DNA of 51,201 nt from Gammaproteobacteria bacterium (lineage in GTDB: Bacteria; Pseudomonadota; Gammaproteobacteria; Steroidobacterales; Steroidobacteraceae), in contig VGUP01000004.1 of NCBI GenBank assembly GCA_016874175.1, positions 1-51,201 on the forward strand. The letters run 5' to 3'. Under the pieces are notes generated by a model. That model was not told where the DNA came from. It saw only the letters and a program-made list of their open reading frames with translations, and did no database searches. Below, in pieces: positions 1 to 8,698 of the stretch (position 1 is its first letter; each line of letters starts with the position of its first letter). Made by a program: the position numbers and the translations under genes.

Positions 1-836
1 AAACTCGCCTTGAGCAGGCGCAAATTGCCGGGATCGAACTGCAGTCGTGGCTCGATGCGCGCTACCAGCACTCGACGTCCATCCGGATATTCGAATGCAC
101 CCTGCACTTTTTCGTGGCGCCAGCCCTCACCTTCGTAGACCAGGTAATACTGCATGTAGGCATACGCCGAGGATCCAGACCCAAAGAGCACCGGATTCCA
201 TACGGCGAGCACTCGGGGCGGATGGCTATCCATCGGGTCGGGTTGCATGCCCGGCATGGGGCCACCCACCGTCGGCCGCACGCCCCAACTGCGATCGCGC
301 GCCATCACCCAATCGCGCACCTCGGTCCGCACTCCCTCGACCTCGATCCAACCGCTCGCAGTGCCGATTTGATGGAAGCGGATTTGATCTGCGCTCCGGC
401 GATAACCGGTGAGCGTGCGTCGATCTTCGCGCTCCTCTGCCGTGCACGGCGTGATGCCGCGCAGCTCAAGATCGAAGGCGACCGGCTGTGCAGCGTTGCG
501 CTCGAGCCTGACCCGAATGACTTTGAGCGGGTCAATGATTTGGTAGTGCAGCGGACCGACATTGATGTGATCAACATCGCTCGAGAGCGCACGACTCGCC
601 CGGACCGACCATTGCTCGACGCCGCGACTGACGCCACCAAACCCATCGACGACATTACGATTGACGTACTTGCCAAAACCAAAGCTCACGGCGAGCGCGC
701 CGCCGGGACTGAAGACACTCCCCCACACTTTCTCGGTCCATGAGGGATCGGTATGCAGTACTGTGGCATGGGTCTCGACGATCTGGTGGTTGAACCACTC
801 ATCTGCGGCGACCAATGGACCGATGCTTCCCGACAT
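1..836 (-). CDS. DUF7064/CrtC-AttH-like protein, C-terminus beyond window
   Basis: I translated this by eye because the ORF has no stop inside the window and is missing from the track. The ATG at 836 lies two bases after the stop of the phosphotransferase gene. About 278 residues are visible, with no signal peptide or membrane segment. The motif RDRSWGVRP near residue 195 is typical of the lipocalin-like tocopherol-cyclase/hydroxyneurosporene-synthase (CrtC, AttH, DUF7064/DUF7065) families. No reaction can be assigned. It is the last visible gene of the leftward operon that begins at 4113, directly after a phosphotransferase, so the two probably act together. The reading frame is well supported; the family name is from memory of the motif. 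Confidence 0.6.
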   Translation of the reverse strand, partial: MSGSIGPLVAADEWFNHQIVETHATVLHTDPSWTEKVWGSVFSPGGALAVSFGFGKYVNRNVVDGFGGVSRGVEQWSVRASRALSSDVDHINVGPLHYQIIDPLKVIRVRLERNAAQPVAFDLELRGITPCTAEEREDRRTLTGYRRSADQIRFHQIGTASGWIEVEGVRTEVRDWVMARDRSWGVRPTVGGPMPGMQPDPMDSHPPRVLAVWNPVLFGSGSSAYAYMQYYLVYEGEGWRHEKVQGAFEYPDGRRVLVARIEPRLQFDPGNLRLLKAS

Positions 837-838
837 GT

Positions 839-1903
839 TCAGACTCCGAAGTTCAAATGCTCGGCATGAGCGGCGAGCAGCGTGGCGCCACCATTGCGCT
901 CATCCATGTCCGAATCTTCGGGAATCCAACCGCGAGTTTTGAACATCTGCGCGATACGTGCCATGACGAATGCCAAGCGCCAGGCGGCATACACCTCGTA
1001 ATACTCGAGATGCGTCGCCTGAAAGCCGCTCGCCCGTTCCCAGATCGCGATCGACTCGGCGCGCGACGGTAGCCCCGCCAGGCGCGGCACGCCGTAGCCA
1101 CGTGACAATGAGTCATCGAGCATCAGCCACCACGCGAGATCATCGACGGGATCGGCGAGCGTCGCCTGCTCAAAATCGAGTACACCGGCGAGCTCGCCAT
1201 CTTTGAATAGACAGTTGCCCAGTTTGGCGTCACCCCAGGAGAACACCAGCGGGTCTTGTTGCGACCTCGAACCGTGATGCGGTTGATTTACCCGCAGCCA
1301 GTGCTCCGCGGCGTGCAACAAAGGATAGCTTCGACCCGCGAGACTTTCCGCCCAAAGAATAGCGTGATGGTAATAGTCGAGTTGGCGTTTGAGCCCAGCC
1401 TCTTCGGCCAGAAAGCCCAAACCGAGAGCACGCCAATCGAGACGCGCCATGTGCGCGGCCGCCTCGAGCCCTGCCACCCAATAGCGTCGGCGAAGCGACT
1501 CAGGCAGGTCATGAAACCAACCTTCGAGGTGATAGAGCGGATTTTCGTTCGGAACCTGCCCCTCGATCTGCGCCATCAAATAAAACGGACTGCCAAGCAC
1601 ACTGGCGTCAGGCTCTACGCCCAATAGGCGCGGCACAGGCAACGCGGTCGCCGCGAGGGCCTGCATCACACGACACTGCCGCAGCACATCGTGGCCGGGA
1701 TAAATGGCATCGCCCGAGGGCTGCAAGCGCAGCACAAAAGGCTGCTCGCGTCGCTGGCCACCCTCCCGCCAACGCAAGCTACCGAGCATCGTGATGTTGG
1801 AGTACCCCGCGCCCGGCACCGTGAGCGCGCCGAGTTCAAGATCTTGTCGCTGTGGGTGAGCAGAGCGCAGCCAAGGCAACAGACGCGGCGCAAGCTCGCT
1901 CAT
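839..1903 (-). CDS. Phosphotransferase family protein (APH fold)
   Basis: A 354-residue cytosolic protein of the aminoglycoside phosphotransferase/ACAD10-11 N-domain family (PF01636). The catalytic loop reads WGDAKLGN, where most members have HGD-x4-N, so the first His is Trp while Asp and Asn remain. The Mg-binding region follows as VLDFEQATLADP. I chose the ATG at 1903 (MSELAPRLLP), not the track start at 2053, because the longer version would overlap the flavin reductase by about 140 bases; 1903 sits 10 bases after that gene's stop. Such kinases occur with acyl-CoA metabolism genes and may phosphorylate a hydroxylated acyl intermediate. The substrate here is unknown. Confidence 0.78.
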   Translation of the reverse strand: MSELAPRLLPWLRSAHPQRQDLELGALTVPGAGYSNITMLGSLRWREGGQRREQPFVLRLQPSGDAIYPGHDVLRQCRVMQALAATALPVPRLLGVEPDASVLGSPFYLMAQIEGQVPNENPLYHLEGWFHDLPESLRRRYWVAGLEAAAHMARLDWRALGLGFLAEEAGLKRQLDYYHHAILWAESLAGRSYPLLHAAEHWLRVNQPHHGSRSQQDPLVFSWGDAKLGNCLFKDGELAGVLDFEQATLADPVDDLAWWLMLDDSLSRGYGVPRLAGLPSRAESIAIWERASGFQATHLEYYEVYAAWRLAFVMARIAQMFKTRGWIPEDSDMDERNGGATLLAAHAEHLNFGV

Positions 1904-1913
1904 GCAGCCAGCT

Positions 1914-2438
1914 CTAGAGCCAGGTGCCGCGCGGATCGGGCCAAGGACTGACTTCGCTCGCGGACTGATCGATGCTGAATCGTCCAAAGCGACTCGCATG
2001 AAACGCGAGCGGCTGAGCGTTACGGGTGCTAACCTTATCGATGGCTCCGACAATGATCGTGTGATCGCCGCCCGGATAGAGGTGTGATACGTGGCACTCG
2101 ATGCGCGCGAGCGCGCCTTCGATGTCGGGCGGCGTGGGATGGCTGCGCCACCAGGCTTCTACCTCGAACTTAGAAGCTTCGGAGCGCGCGAAGTGCAGTG
2201 CAATGTCTGCCTGATGCGCCGCCAGAATATGGATGGCGAACGGTGCGCTCAGTGTAAAGGCTTTGAGACTGCTGCTCTTGTTGCCTAGACACCAAAGAAT
2301 GAGCGGCGGATCGAGCGAGACCGAGGTCACCGAATTGGCGGTCACCCCCACCGGCTCGGGTCCCGGATTGATCGCCGTCACCACTATCACGCCGGTGGTG
2401 AAGAGACCGAATCCTTTGCGTAACTCGCGTGGATCCAT
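1914..2438 (-). CDS. NAD(P)H:flavin reductase, HsaB-type
   Basis: A 174-residue protein of the flavin reductase-like domain family (HpaC/HsaB). The N-terminal part has the family pattern FTTGVIVVTA and then GVTANSVTSVSLDPP, the flavin-binding region. The track starts at TTG 2444; ATG 2438 gives MDPRELRKGFG, which matches the usual family start, and leaves six bases after the upstream stop. Its likely job is to supply reduced FMN to the two-component monooxygenase HsaA/TesA2 at 16791-17993, since no other small flavin reductase is visible. In actinobacteria hsaB lies beside hsaA; here it is about 14 kb away in a different operon. The family is clear; pairing with HsaA is inference. Confidence 0.82.
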   Translation of the reverse strand: MDPRELRKGFGLFTTGVIVVTAINPGPEPVGVTANSVTSVSLDPPLILWCLGNKSSSLKAFTLSAPFAIHILAAHQADIALHFARSEASKFEVEAWWRSHPTPPDIEGALARIECHVSHLYPGGDHTIIVGAIDKVSTRNAQPLAFHASRFGRFSIDQSASEVSPWPDPRGTWL

Positions 2439-2444
2439 CGACAA

Positions 2445-3308
2445 TCAGTAGACGCGCGCGGGGTGCTGCTTACGCGGTTCACCGAGCATCTCGCGGTAGG
2501 TCGGCGGCTGCTTGCCGTTACGATCCTTAAGTACGTAGTGCTGCGCGATCTCGGCGCCGACCAACGTCTGCCCGGAAAGCTTGGCGTTCTCGGGATCGGC
2601 GGCGATAGCGTAGAGAATGTCGCCCGAGAACTGCGGGGTCTCGACCACTTCGAGGAAGGGCGCGTATTGATCGGGACGCTCGCGGAAAGCCTTTTGCGAG
2701 CGTTCGGTGAGCAGCGGGCCCATCCACAAAGACACACAGCACACGCCAGTGTTTTCGAAATCGACCGCCATGTCGGCCGCGAACTTGTCGACGCCGACTT
2801 TCTGTGCGCCGTAGGCAGGCCCATGCATGTAGCACGCCGAGCCGAACGACGACGAGAAGGAGATCAGCCCCTTGCCCTGTCGCACCATGATGGGTGCTGC
2901 GTGGTAACACGCGTAATAAGCGGACTTCAAACCAACATCGAGGATACGCACGAGATCGACCGAACGCTTCCAAAACGGCTCGGGCAGGATGAGATCGTCA
3001 TGAATGAAAGTTACGTTGTTATGCAGAATGTCGATGCGGCCCTGCTCGCGCTCGACCTGCTTGATGAGTGTCTCGATTTGCGCGGGCTGCTCGTGATCAC
3101 ACACGACGGCGATGCCTTTGCCGCCCGCAGCGGTGATCCCATCAGCCGTGCGCTGCACCGTACCGCCGAGAAAGTGATCTTCTTCGCGTGTGCTGCGCCC
3201 GGTGACATATACCGTCATGCCCTTGTCGCCGAGCGCGAGTGCAATCCCCTTGCCTGCCCCGCGGCTTGCACCGGTGACGATGGCGACTTTCGGTTGGTAA
3301 TCGGACAT
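2445..3308 (-). CDS. SDR oxidoreductase, DHRS1-like
   Basis: A 287-residue classical-type short-chain dehydrogenase. The nucleotide-binding motif TGASRGAGKG is at residues 13-22 and the catalytic YGAQK is in the middle. The pattern VYVTGRS followed by GGTVQ...GGKGIAVVCDH resembles the DHRS1 subgroup, some members of which reduce steroid carbonyls. NNAG is replaced by NNVT, also seen in that subgroup. The start at 3308 has a good ribosome-binding site (AGGAG) and trims the track's 67-residue N-terminal extension, which overlaps the upstream SDR. It lies between another SDR and the flavin reductase in one leftward operon. The substrate is unknown, probably a ring or side-chain keto group. Confidence 0.83.
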   Translation of the reverse strand: MSDYQPKVAIVTGASRGAGKGIALALGDKGMTVYVTGRSTREEDHFLGGTVQRTADGITAAGGKGIAVVCDHEQPAQIETLIKQVEREQGRIDILHNNVTFIHDDLILPEPFWKRSVDLVRILDVGLKSAYYACYHAAPIMVRQGKGLISFSSSFGSACYMHGPAYGAQKVGVDKFAADMAVDFENTGVCCVSLWMGPLLTERSQKAFRERPDQYAPFLEVVETPQFSGDILYAIAADPENAKLSGQTLVGAEIAQHYVLKDRNGKQPPTYREMLGEPRKQHPARVY

Positions 3309-3321
3309 GGCGATACTCCTG

Positions 3322-4113
3322 CTATGACCGTCGTGCAAGATCGAGGTAAATCGGTGTTTCGCCACCACCGTGCACGGCGATCTGCGCGCCGCTGACATAG
3401 GCCGCGAGGGACGAGCAAAGGAAAACACAGGTACCGGCGACATCCTTCGGCTCGCCCATGCGACGCAGTGGCAACATCTCGCCAATGCGCGCCACGCCTT
3501 CGCTGCCACCGTAATGCGCCAGTGAATTTGGCGTCGCGATCAGGCCGACGATGAGCGCATTGACACGAATATTCTTTGACCCCCACTCCATCGCCAGTGA
3601 CTCGGTGAGATTCACGAGCCCAGCCTTAGCGGCGCCGTAAGCCGCGCTCCAGGGCGAGGCGCGCACCGCCGAGACGCTCGCGATGTTGATGATGGAGCCG
3701 CCCGCCGGCTGTTGGTGCATCACCTGATAGGCTGCCTGGCTCATGAAAAAAGGCGCCGTGAGGTTCAGCTGTATGATCTTCTCGGTGAGCGCGGGGTCAG
3801 CATCCGCCGAGGGTACCTCGGCGCTGCCGCCGGCGTTATTGATGAGCGCATCGAGCCGACCGTACTTGGCGACGACGCGCTCGATCAGCGATCGACACTC
3901 GGCAACCTTGCGCACGTCGCAGCTGCGGTAATCGACTGTCCGGTCGGCATACCGCGGCAGCTCCGCAGGGGCGCGACGCGAGCAGGCGACCACGGTCGCC
4001 CCCGCCTCCAAAAATCGCACGCTGATGCCCGCACCGATGCCGCTTACGCCGCCGGTGACCAGCACCACCTTGCCGGTAAAATCGAGTACCCCGTCCAGTT
4101 GATTGCCCCGCAC
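3322..4113 (-). CDS. SDR oxidoreductase, first gene of left operon
   Basis: A short-chain dehydrogenase of about 263 residues. TGGVSGIGAG forms the dinucleotide-binding motif, NNAGG is intact, and YGAAK is the catalytic motif. The C-terminus HGGGETPIYL resembles SDRs found in mycobacterial cholesterol (KstR2-type) gene sets, but I cannot name an ortholog. No ATG lies close to the conserved core. GTG at 4113 is the best start, although only seven bases separate it from operator A and no ribosome-binding site is visible, so the transcript may be leaderless or start at CTG 4098. It heads the leftward operon of SDR, SDR, flavin reductase, APH-like and DUF7064-like genes. Confidence 0.8.
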   Translation of the reverse strand: MRGNQLDGVLDFTGKVVLVTGGVSGIGAGISVRFLEAGATVVACSRRAPAELPRYADRTVDYRSCDVRKVAECRSLIERVVAKYGRLDALINNAGGSAEVPSADADPALTEKIIQLNLTAPFFMSQAAYQVMHQQPAGGSIINIASVSAVRASPWSAAYGAAKAGLVNLTESLAMEWGSKNIRVNALIVGLIATPNSLAHYGGSEGVARIGEMLPLRRMGEPKDVAGTCVFLCSSLAAYVSGAQIAVHGGGETPIYLDLARRS

Positions 4114-4120
4114 GGCGAAT

Positions 4121-4148
4121 GCGTAAAAAAATGCTATGTTATTTACGC
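4121..4148. promoter_or_regulatory. Operator A: 28-bp inverted repeat
   Basis: GCGTAAA (4121-4127), a 14-base spacer and TTTACGC (4142-4148) form a perfect 7-bp inverted repeat in the divergent gap between the SDR at 3322 and fadD3. The same arm sequence and spacing recur at three other divergent junctions. The right arm also belongs to a second, 10-bp perfect palindrome, TTACGCGTAA (4143-4152). The site begins seven bases upstream of the SDR start and ends 68 bases before the fadD3 start, a position where a bound protein would block one or both promoters. The regulator is not identified. Confidence 0.75.
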
Positions 4149-4216
4149 GTAACGACGATTCTAGTACCAATTCATACGTCGGTCGCGAATTTTTCGACAG
4201 GGGTCAGCGACGAATC

Positions 4217-5782
4217 ATGCAATCGGAGGGCCTCAACACCCTACCGGGCGCCCTTGCCCGGGCCGCAGCCACGTATGGCGGGTTGATCGGCATCGAGGAC
4301 GGCTCACAGCGCCTGTGCTTCGTCGAGCTCAAATCCCTCGTCGATCAAACCGCCGCGGCCTTTGTGGCCTCCGGAATTCGGGTGGGCGATCGCATCGCCA
4401 TCTGGGGTCCAAATGCCGCGAGCTGGATCATTGCGGCGCTCGGTGCGCAGTCGGCAGGCGCCGCCATCGTTCCGCTCAATACCCGGTTCAAGGGTCGCGA
4501 AGCGGGCTATATCTTGCGTCGCAGCGGCGCCCGCATGCTCTGCTACTCGGGCCGCTTTCTGGGTATCGACTTCGCCGGACTCCTGAAGGACGAATCGCTG
4601 CCCGAGCTGCACGAACTCATCGAACTCGACTCTTCCGCGTGGGCAAATTTCTTGATGCGGGCCACGCCGCAAACAGAGGTTGAAGTCACAACGCGACTGG
4701 CGAAACAGCGCCCGGAGGATCTCGCCGATGTGATGTTCACCTCCGGAACCACGGGCGCGCCCAAGGGTGTGATGGCGAGCCACGGGCAAAACGTTCGTGT
4801 CTTCAGCGAGTGGAGTTCCATTATCGGACTCGGCCCACAAGATCGATATCTCATCGTCAATCCGTTTTTCCATGCCTTTGGTTACAAGGCTGGCTGGCTG
4901 TCCTGTCTGCTGACGGGAGCGACCATCCTGCCGATGGCCGTATTCGACGCCGCAGAGGTCATCCGCCGGATCGCGGCGGATCGCATCAGCGTGCTGCCTG
5001 GCCCGCCCACGCTTTTTCAATCGATGCTCGCGCATCCCTCTCTCGATCGCGCGAGCACCTCGAGCTTGCGCCTCGCGGTCACGGGCGCCGCCAACGTGCC
5101 GGTTTCTCTGATCGAGCGGATGCGTGACAAGCTCGGCTTCAAGACCATTGTCACGGGCTATGGACTCACCGAATCGACTGGCACGGTCAGCATGTGCCGA
5201 CCCGGCGACGACCCGCAGACCATCGCGCAAAGTTGCGGCGCACCGCTGCCGGGCGTCGAAGTCAAGGTGGTCGACGATGCCGGTCGCGAACTACCGCGCG
5301 GCAGCGAAGGCGAACTTTGGGTGCGCGGCTACAACGTGATGCAGGGTTACCTCGACGACGCCGAGGCCACCGCCGCGGCAATCGACAGCGAGGGCTGGCT
5401 GCACACCGGCGATATCGGCACCATGGATACGCATGACTACCTGCGTATCACCGATCGCAAGAAAGACATGTTTATCACCGGCGGTTTCAATTGTTACCCC
5501 GCCGAAATCGAATCTTTGATCAGCGCCCACCCTGCCGTGGCGCAGGTCGCGGTGGTCGGCATCGCCGATGAGCGCTTGGGCGAAGTGGCTGCCGCCTACG
5601 TGGTGCTGCGTCCGACGGTAAAGCTCGAGCCGTCTGATTTCATTGCCTGGTGTCGCGACAACATGACCAACTACAAAGTGCCGCGGCGCGTGCATTTCGT
5701 AGATCAACTGCCGACGACCGCTTCGGGGAAAGTACAGCGATACGCCCTGCGCTACACCCACGACGGCGCGCGCAAGGCTTGA
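4217..5782 (+). CDS. fadD3: HIP-CoA ligase FadD3
   Basis: A 521-residue ANL-superfamily acyl-CoA synthetase. FTSGTTGAPKG (about residue 174) is the ATP-binding loop, GYGLTES (about 314) the second core motif, and ITDRKKDMFITGG (about 410) the hinge and CoA region, ending with the lysine of TASGKVQR. The stretches AIWGPNAASWI, NPFFHAFGYKAGW and VLPGPPTLFQS match my memory of mycobacterial FadD3, which activates the propionate side chain of the C/D-ring intermediate HIP. I chose ATG 4217 because the track start at 4136 lies inside operator A. It starts a five-gene rightward operon. The IpdAB, IpdC, EchA20 and FadE30 genes elsewhere in the window support the role. Confidence 0.85.
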   Translation: MQSEGLNTLPGALARAAATYGGLIGIEDGSQRLCFVELKSLVDQTAAAFVASGIRVGDRIAIWGPNAASWIIAALGAQSAGAAIVPLNTRFKGREAGYILRRSGARMLCYSGRFLGIDFAGLLKDESLPELHELIELDSSAWANFLMRATPQTEVEVTTRLAKQRPEDLADVMFTSGTTGAPKGVMASHGQNVRVFSEWSSIIGLGPQDRYLIVNPFFHAFGYKAGWLSCLLTGATILPMAVFDAAEVIRRIAADRISVLPGPPTLFQSMLAHPSLDRASTSSLRLAVTGAANVPVSLIERMRDKLGFKTIVTGYGLTESTGTVSMCRPGDDPQTIAQSCGAPLPGVEVKVVDDAGRELPRGSEGELWVRGYNVMQGYLDDAEATAAAIDSEGWLHTGDIGTMDTHDYLRITDRKKDMFITGGFNCYPAEIESLISAHPAVAQVAVVGIADERLGEVAAAYVVLRPTVKLEPSDFIAWCRDNMTNYKVPRRVHFVDQLPTTASGKVQRYALRYTHDGARKA

Positions 5783-5790
5783 GCCAGAGC

Positions 5791-7512
5791 ATGACCAGCC
5801 CCTGGTTCTCGCAAGTCGAGCAAGTGCAAGTCATCGACGACCCCGAGGTCTTTCGGTGGGATCTCGATACGGATTTTTTGGTGGTGGGTTCCGGCGCAGC
5901 GGGCGCGAGCGCCGCAGCCGAGGCCGGCGAACAAGGCCTGCGGGTCACCATGATCGATCGTTATGCGGGTGGCGGCGCGAGCGCAGCGAGCGGCGGCGTG
6001 CTTTATGCCGGCGGCGGCACGGCCATCCAGCGCGCGGCGGGTATCGACGACAACCCCGAGAACATGTTCGCCTACTTGTCGATGGAAACGCGCGGCTGCG
6101 TGACCGAGCGCACCTTGCGCCGATTTTGCGAGCAGAGCGCCGAGACCGTCGACTGGTTGATGGCCAAGGGCGTGGAGTTTCGCGCGAGTCTCTATCCCGA
6201 CAAGACCTCTTATCCGCAGATCGATTACTTTCTCTACCACTCCGACAATTCTTTGTTGCCGGAATATACGGCGCGTGCCAAATCTGCTGCGCGCGGTCAT
6301 CGCGGCGCCGGGCGACTCTCGCGCAAGCAGATGCTCACGGCCGTGGGTCTTGGCGGATCCATCGTCTGGCCGCTGCACGACTGGTTGCGCGAGCAAGGGG
6401 CGAATGTCATGCCCTACACCGAGGCCCGTCAGCTGTTGGTGGATCGCAGCGGACGCGTCATCGGCGCCAAGCTCCTCGAGCTGCCCGCGAGCAAAGCACG
6501 CGATGAATTCATCGCTCACCAACGCGCCGCGCAGCGACTCTACGCGCTCATTCCGCCCATTCTTCCCGGGGCGCATCATCTGCTGCGCTTCGCCGTATGG
6601 CGCTTCAAGAAAGCGGCCACCATCGAGGCCACACGGCGTGTGGTGCGTTACGTCCGTGCGCGCAAGGGGCTTTGCCTCGCCGCAGGCGGCTTCGTCTTCA
6701 ACCGACGCATGCTCGCGCATCACGCACCTCGCTATCTCTCGGGCTACCCGCTCGGCACCCCGGGCGATGATGGCAGCGGCATTCACTTGGGCCTCTCGGC
6801 GGGGGCTGCTACGGATCGCATGGATACCGTGACCGCGTGGCGCTTCATCAATCCGCCCAAGGCTTGGGCCGAGGGTATCGTCGTCAATCGGCGCGGCGAG
6901 CGCATGGTCAATGAAATGGCCTATGGCGCGCGCCTCGGCCACGAAATCGCCGAGAAGCATGACGGTGAAGGCTGGCTGATCCTCGATGGCGCACTGATCG
7001 AGAAGTCGAGACAACAGATCGCGCCGGGCAAGACGCTCGCCTTCCAGCGTGATCTCGCAAGGCTCAATATGATGATCGGTCGGCGCACGGCAAAAAGCCT
7101 CGCGGGTCTTGCTCAAAAATTGGGTATCGATGCCACGGGGCTGGAGCGTACGGTCGAGCGTTATCGGCAGGCCGCGCAGGGCGTCGCGGTCGATGAATTC
7201 GGCAAACCGGCCAGCGACTGCGCGACACTACTGCAGTCCCCCTTCATGGCGATCGATGTAGGGCTTGCCGCGAAGCTCTTCCCCTGTCCCACCCTGACAC
7301 TGGGCGGTCTGGTCGTCGATGAAGACACGGGCGAGGTACGCAGTACCGCCGGACACGCTATTGAAGGTCTTTATGCGGCGGGACGCACGGCAGTCGGCGT
7401 CAGTTCCGGGCTCTATGTCTCCGGACTCTCGATCGCCGACGGCATTTTTTCAGGACGTCGCGCGGGGCTGCATGCGGCGCGTGGCGTGACGTGGCAGCGC
7501 ACTCGAAGCTGA
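5791..7512 (+). CDS. FAD-dependent ketosteroid dehydrogenase-like flavoprotein
   Basis: A 573-residue member of the fumarate reductase/KstD FAD-binding family. VVGSGAAGASAAA (about residues 31-43) is the Rossmann motif and ends in the ribose-binding Asp of MIDRY. ASGGVLYAGGGT is the second FAD-contact region, and GLYAAGRTAVGVSSGLYVSG is the C-terminal FAD motif. The SGG-V-Y-GGG version resembles 3-oxosteroid 4(5alpha)-dehydrogenases (TesI type) more than the 1-dehydrogenase, whose ortholog is probably the gene at 13122. The ATG at 5791 lies eight bases after the fadD3 stop; the track's longer form overlaps fadD3 heavily. Family certain, bond specificity uncertain. Confidence 0.75.
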   Translation: MTSPWFSQVEQVQVIDDPEVFRWDLDTDFLVVGSGAAGASAAAEAGEQGLRVTMIDRYAGGGASAASGGVLYAGGGTAIQRAAGIDDNPENMFAYLSMETRGCVTERTLRRFCEQSAETVDWLMAKGVEFRASLYPDKTSYPQIDYFLYHSDNSLLPEYTARAKSAARGHRGAGRLSRKQMLTAVGLGGSIVWPLHDWLREQGANVMPYTEARQLLVDRSGRVIGAKLLELPASKARDEFIAHQRAAQRLYALIPPILPGAHHLLRFAVWRFKKAATIEATRRVVRYVRARKGLCLAAGGFVFNRRMLAHHAPRYLSGYPLGTPGDDGSGIHLGLSAGAATDRMDTVTAWRFINPPKAWAEGIVVNRRGERMVNEMAYGARLGHEIAEKHDGEGWLILDGALIEKSRQQIAPGKTLAFQRDLARLNMMIGRRTAKSLAGLAQKLGIDATGLERTVERYRQAAQGVAVDEFGKPASDCATLLQSPFMAIDVGLAAKLFPCPTLTLGGLVVDEDTGEVRSTAGHAIEGLYAAGRTAVGVSSGLYVSGLSIADGIFSGRRAGLHAARGVTWQRTRS

Positions 7513-7546
7513 CAACACAATAAAAGATCAAACGAGGCAGACGACA

Positions 7547-8698
7547 ATGACTCAAGGCCAGCAGATAATACGCGGCGGAATAGGGTTCCTACTGGCGGCA
7601 AGCGTGGCGTCTTCCATCGGCGGCCTACCATTCAATACCCTGCCGATTCTACTCGGCGCGTTCGCCGATCGTCTGGCGCTTGGCCCAGCAGAGCTCGGTA
7701 CCTTGGGCAGCGCCTGCACAGGTGGCTATCTCATCAGTACGCTGCTCGGTCCGCTCTGGGTCGATCGCGTACCTTGGCGACTGGCCACCGGCGTAGCCGT
7801 CGCGGGGACCGCCGCCGCGCTCATGTGGAGCGCGCATTCTTCGGACGCGCCCTACGCGCCGCTCGCCGCGTTCGGTTTTGCGGCTGGGCTGATGCATTCG
7901 CTCGGTATGCGCATGGTCGGTGAAGTCGCCAACAAAGAGCGCGCCTTCGGCGCACGACTTTTGACTGAGCTCATCATCGTCGCTGCCCTGCTCTTCTTTC
8001 TGCCCATCCTCATCGCGAGCAGAGCCATCGAAGGCGGTATGTCGCTGCTCGCCATTGCCGTAGTCGCGATGGGATTTTCCGCCTTCTTCATTCCGCACGG
8101 ACCGAGCGTACATCACGACGCCACGGCCTCGGCGACATCGCCTGCGTCGACGGTCAGCGCGGCAGGCTGGCTGGCGCTGGCCATCTTTGTGGTGTTTGCC
8201 TGTGGACAGGTGGCACTCTGGGTATTCATTGAGCGCATCGGTCGCAGCATCAATGTCGCGGCTGATGAAATGGGCCTCGTATTCTCGATGCTGAAAGTAG
8301 TCGGCGGCCTGAGCGCTGCGCTCGTCGCCCTGCTCGGCGATCGACTCGGCAATCGCTGGCCGCACATCATCGGTTTCGTCGTCATCGCCATCGGTGTGGC
8401 ACACCTCGCCGCCCCGTCATCGTTCATGATCTATGCACTCGGCGCCTGGATCTGGGAGGGCGCGTTCACCGTCTGCTGCGTCTATCAGACTGCAGCCATC
8501 GCCAAGCTCGATCGCAGCAACAAGCTCGTGGTGCTCGTCCCCGCAGCGTTTGCCGTCAGTGCTTTCGTCGGGCCGGAACTTGCCGGTCGACTCGCTGAAA
8601 GCGGCGGCTTTACGCCGCTCTTCATTCTGGCGGTCGGTTGCGCGGCCATTCCGGCCGTGGCCTATTGGACATTGTCGCAGCGGGTCACCCCGACATGA
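7547..8698 (+). CDS. MFS transporter
   Basis: A 383-residue, very hydrophobic inner-membrane protein with about 12 predicted transmembrane segments and a central hydrophilic loop near residues 185-205. The basic motif between segments 2 and 3 appears as WVDRVPWR, a weak match to the usual G-x-x-x-D-R-x-G-R-R. A GAGG ribosome-binding site precedes the ATG. It follows the flavoprotein gene by 34 bases and overlaps the DUF2889 gene by four (ATGA), so it is translationally coupled within the fadD3 operon. Uptake or efflux of a steroid acid is plausible from context; the substrate cannot be read from sequence. Confidence 0.82.
   Translation: MTQGQQIIRGGIGFLLAASVASSIGGLPFNTLPILLGAFADRLALGPAELGTLGSACTGGYLISTLLGPLWVDRVPWRLATGVAVAGTAAALMWSAHSSDAPYAPLAAFGFAAGLMHSLGMRMVGEVANKERAFGARLLTELIIVAALLFFLPILIASRAIEGGMSLLAIAVVAMGFSAFFIPHGPSVHHDATASATSPASTVSAAGWLALAIFVVFACGQVALWVFIERIGRSINVAADEMGLVFSMLKVVGGLSAALVALLGDRLGNRWPHIIGFVVIAIGVAHLAAPSSFMIYALGAWIWEGAFTVCCVYQTAAIAKLDRSNKLVVLVPAAFAVSAFVGPELAGRLAESGGFTPLFILAVGCAAIPAVAYWTLSQRVTPT

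Noticed and set aside
3322-4170. Track start of the SDR at 4170
   Set aside because: The extra N-terminus would be encoded across operator A and is not conserved in SDRs.
5752-7116. 454-residue minus-strand ORF
   Set aside because: Antisense shadow of the flavoprotein at 5791-7512; low-complexity composition.
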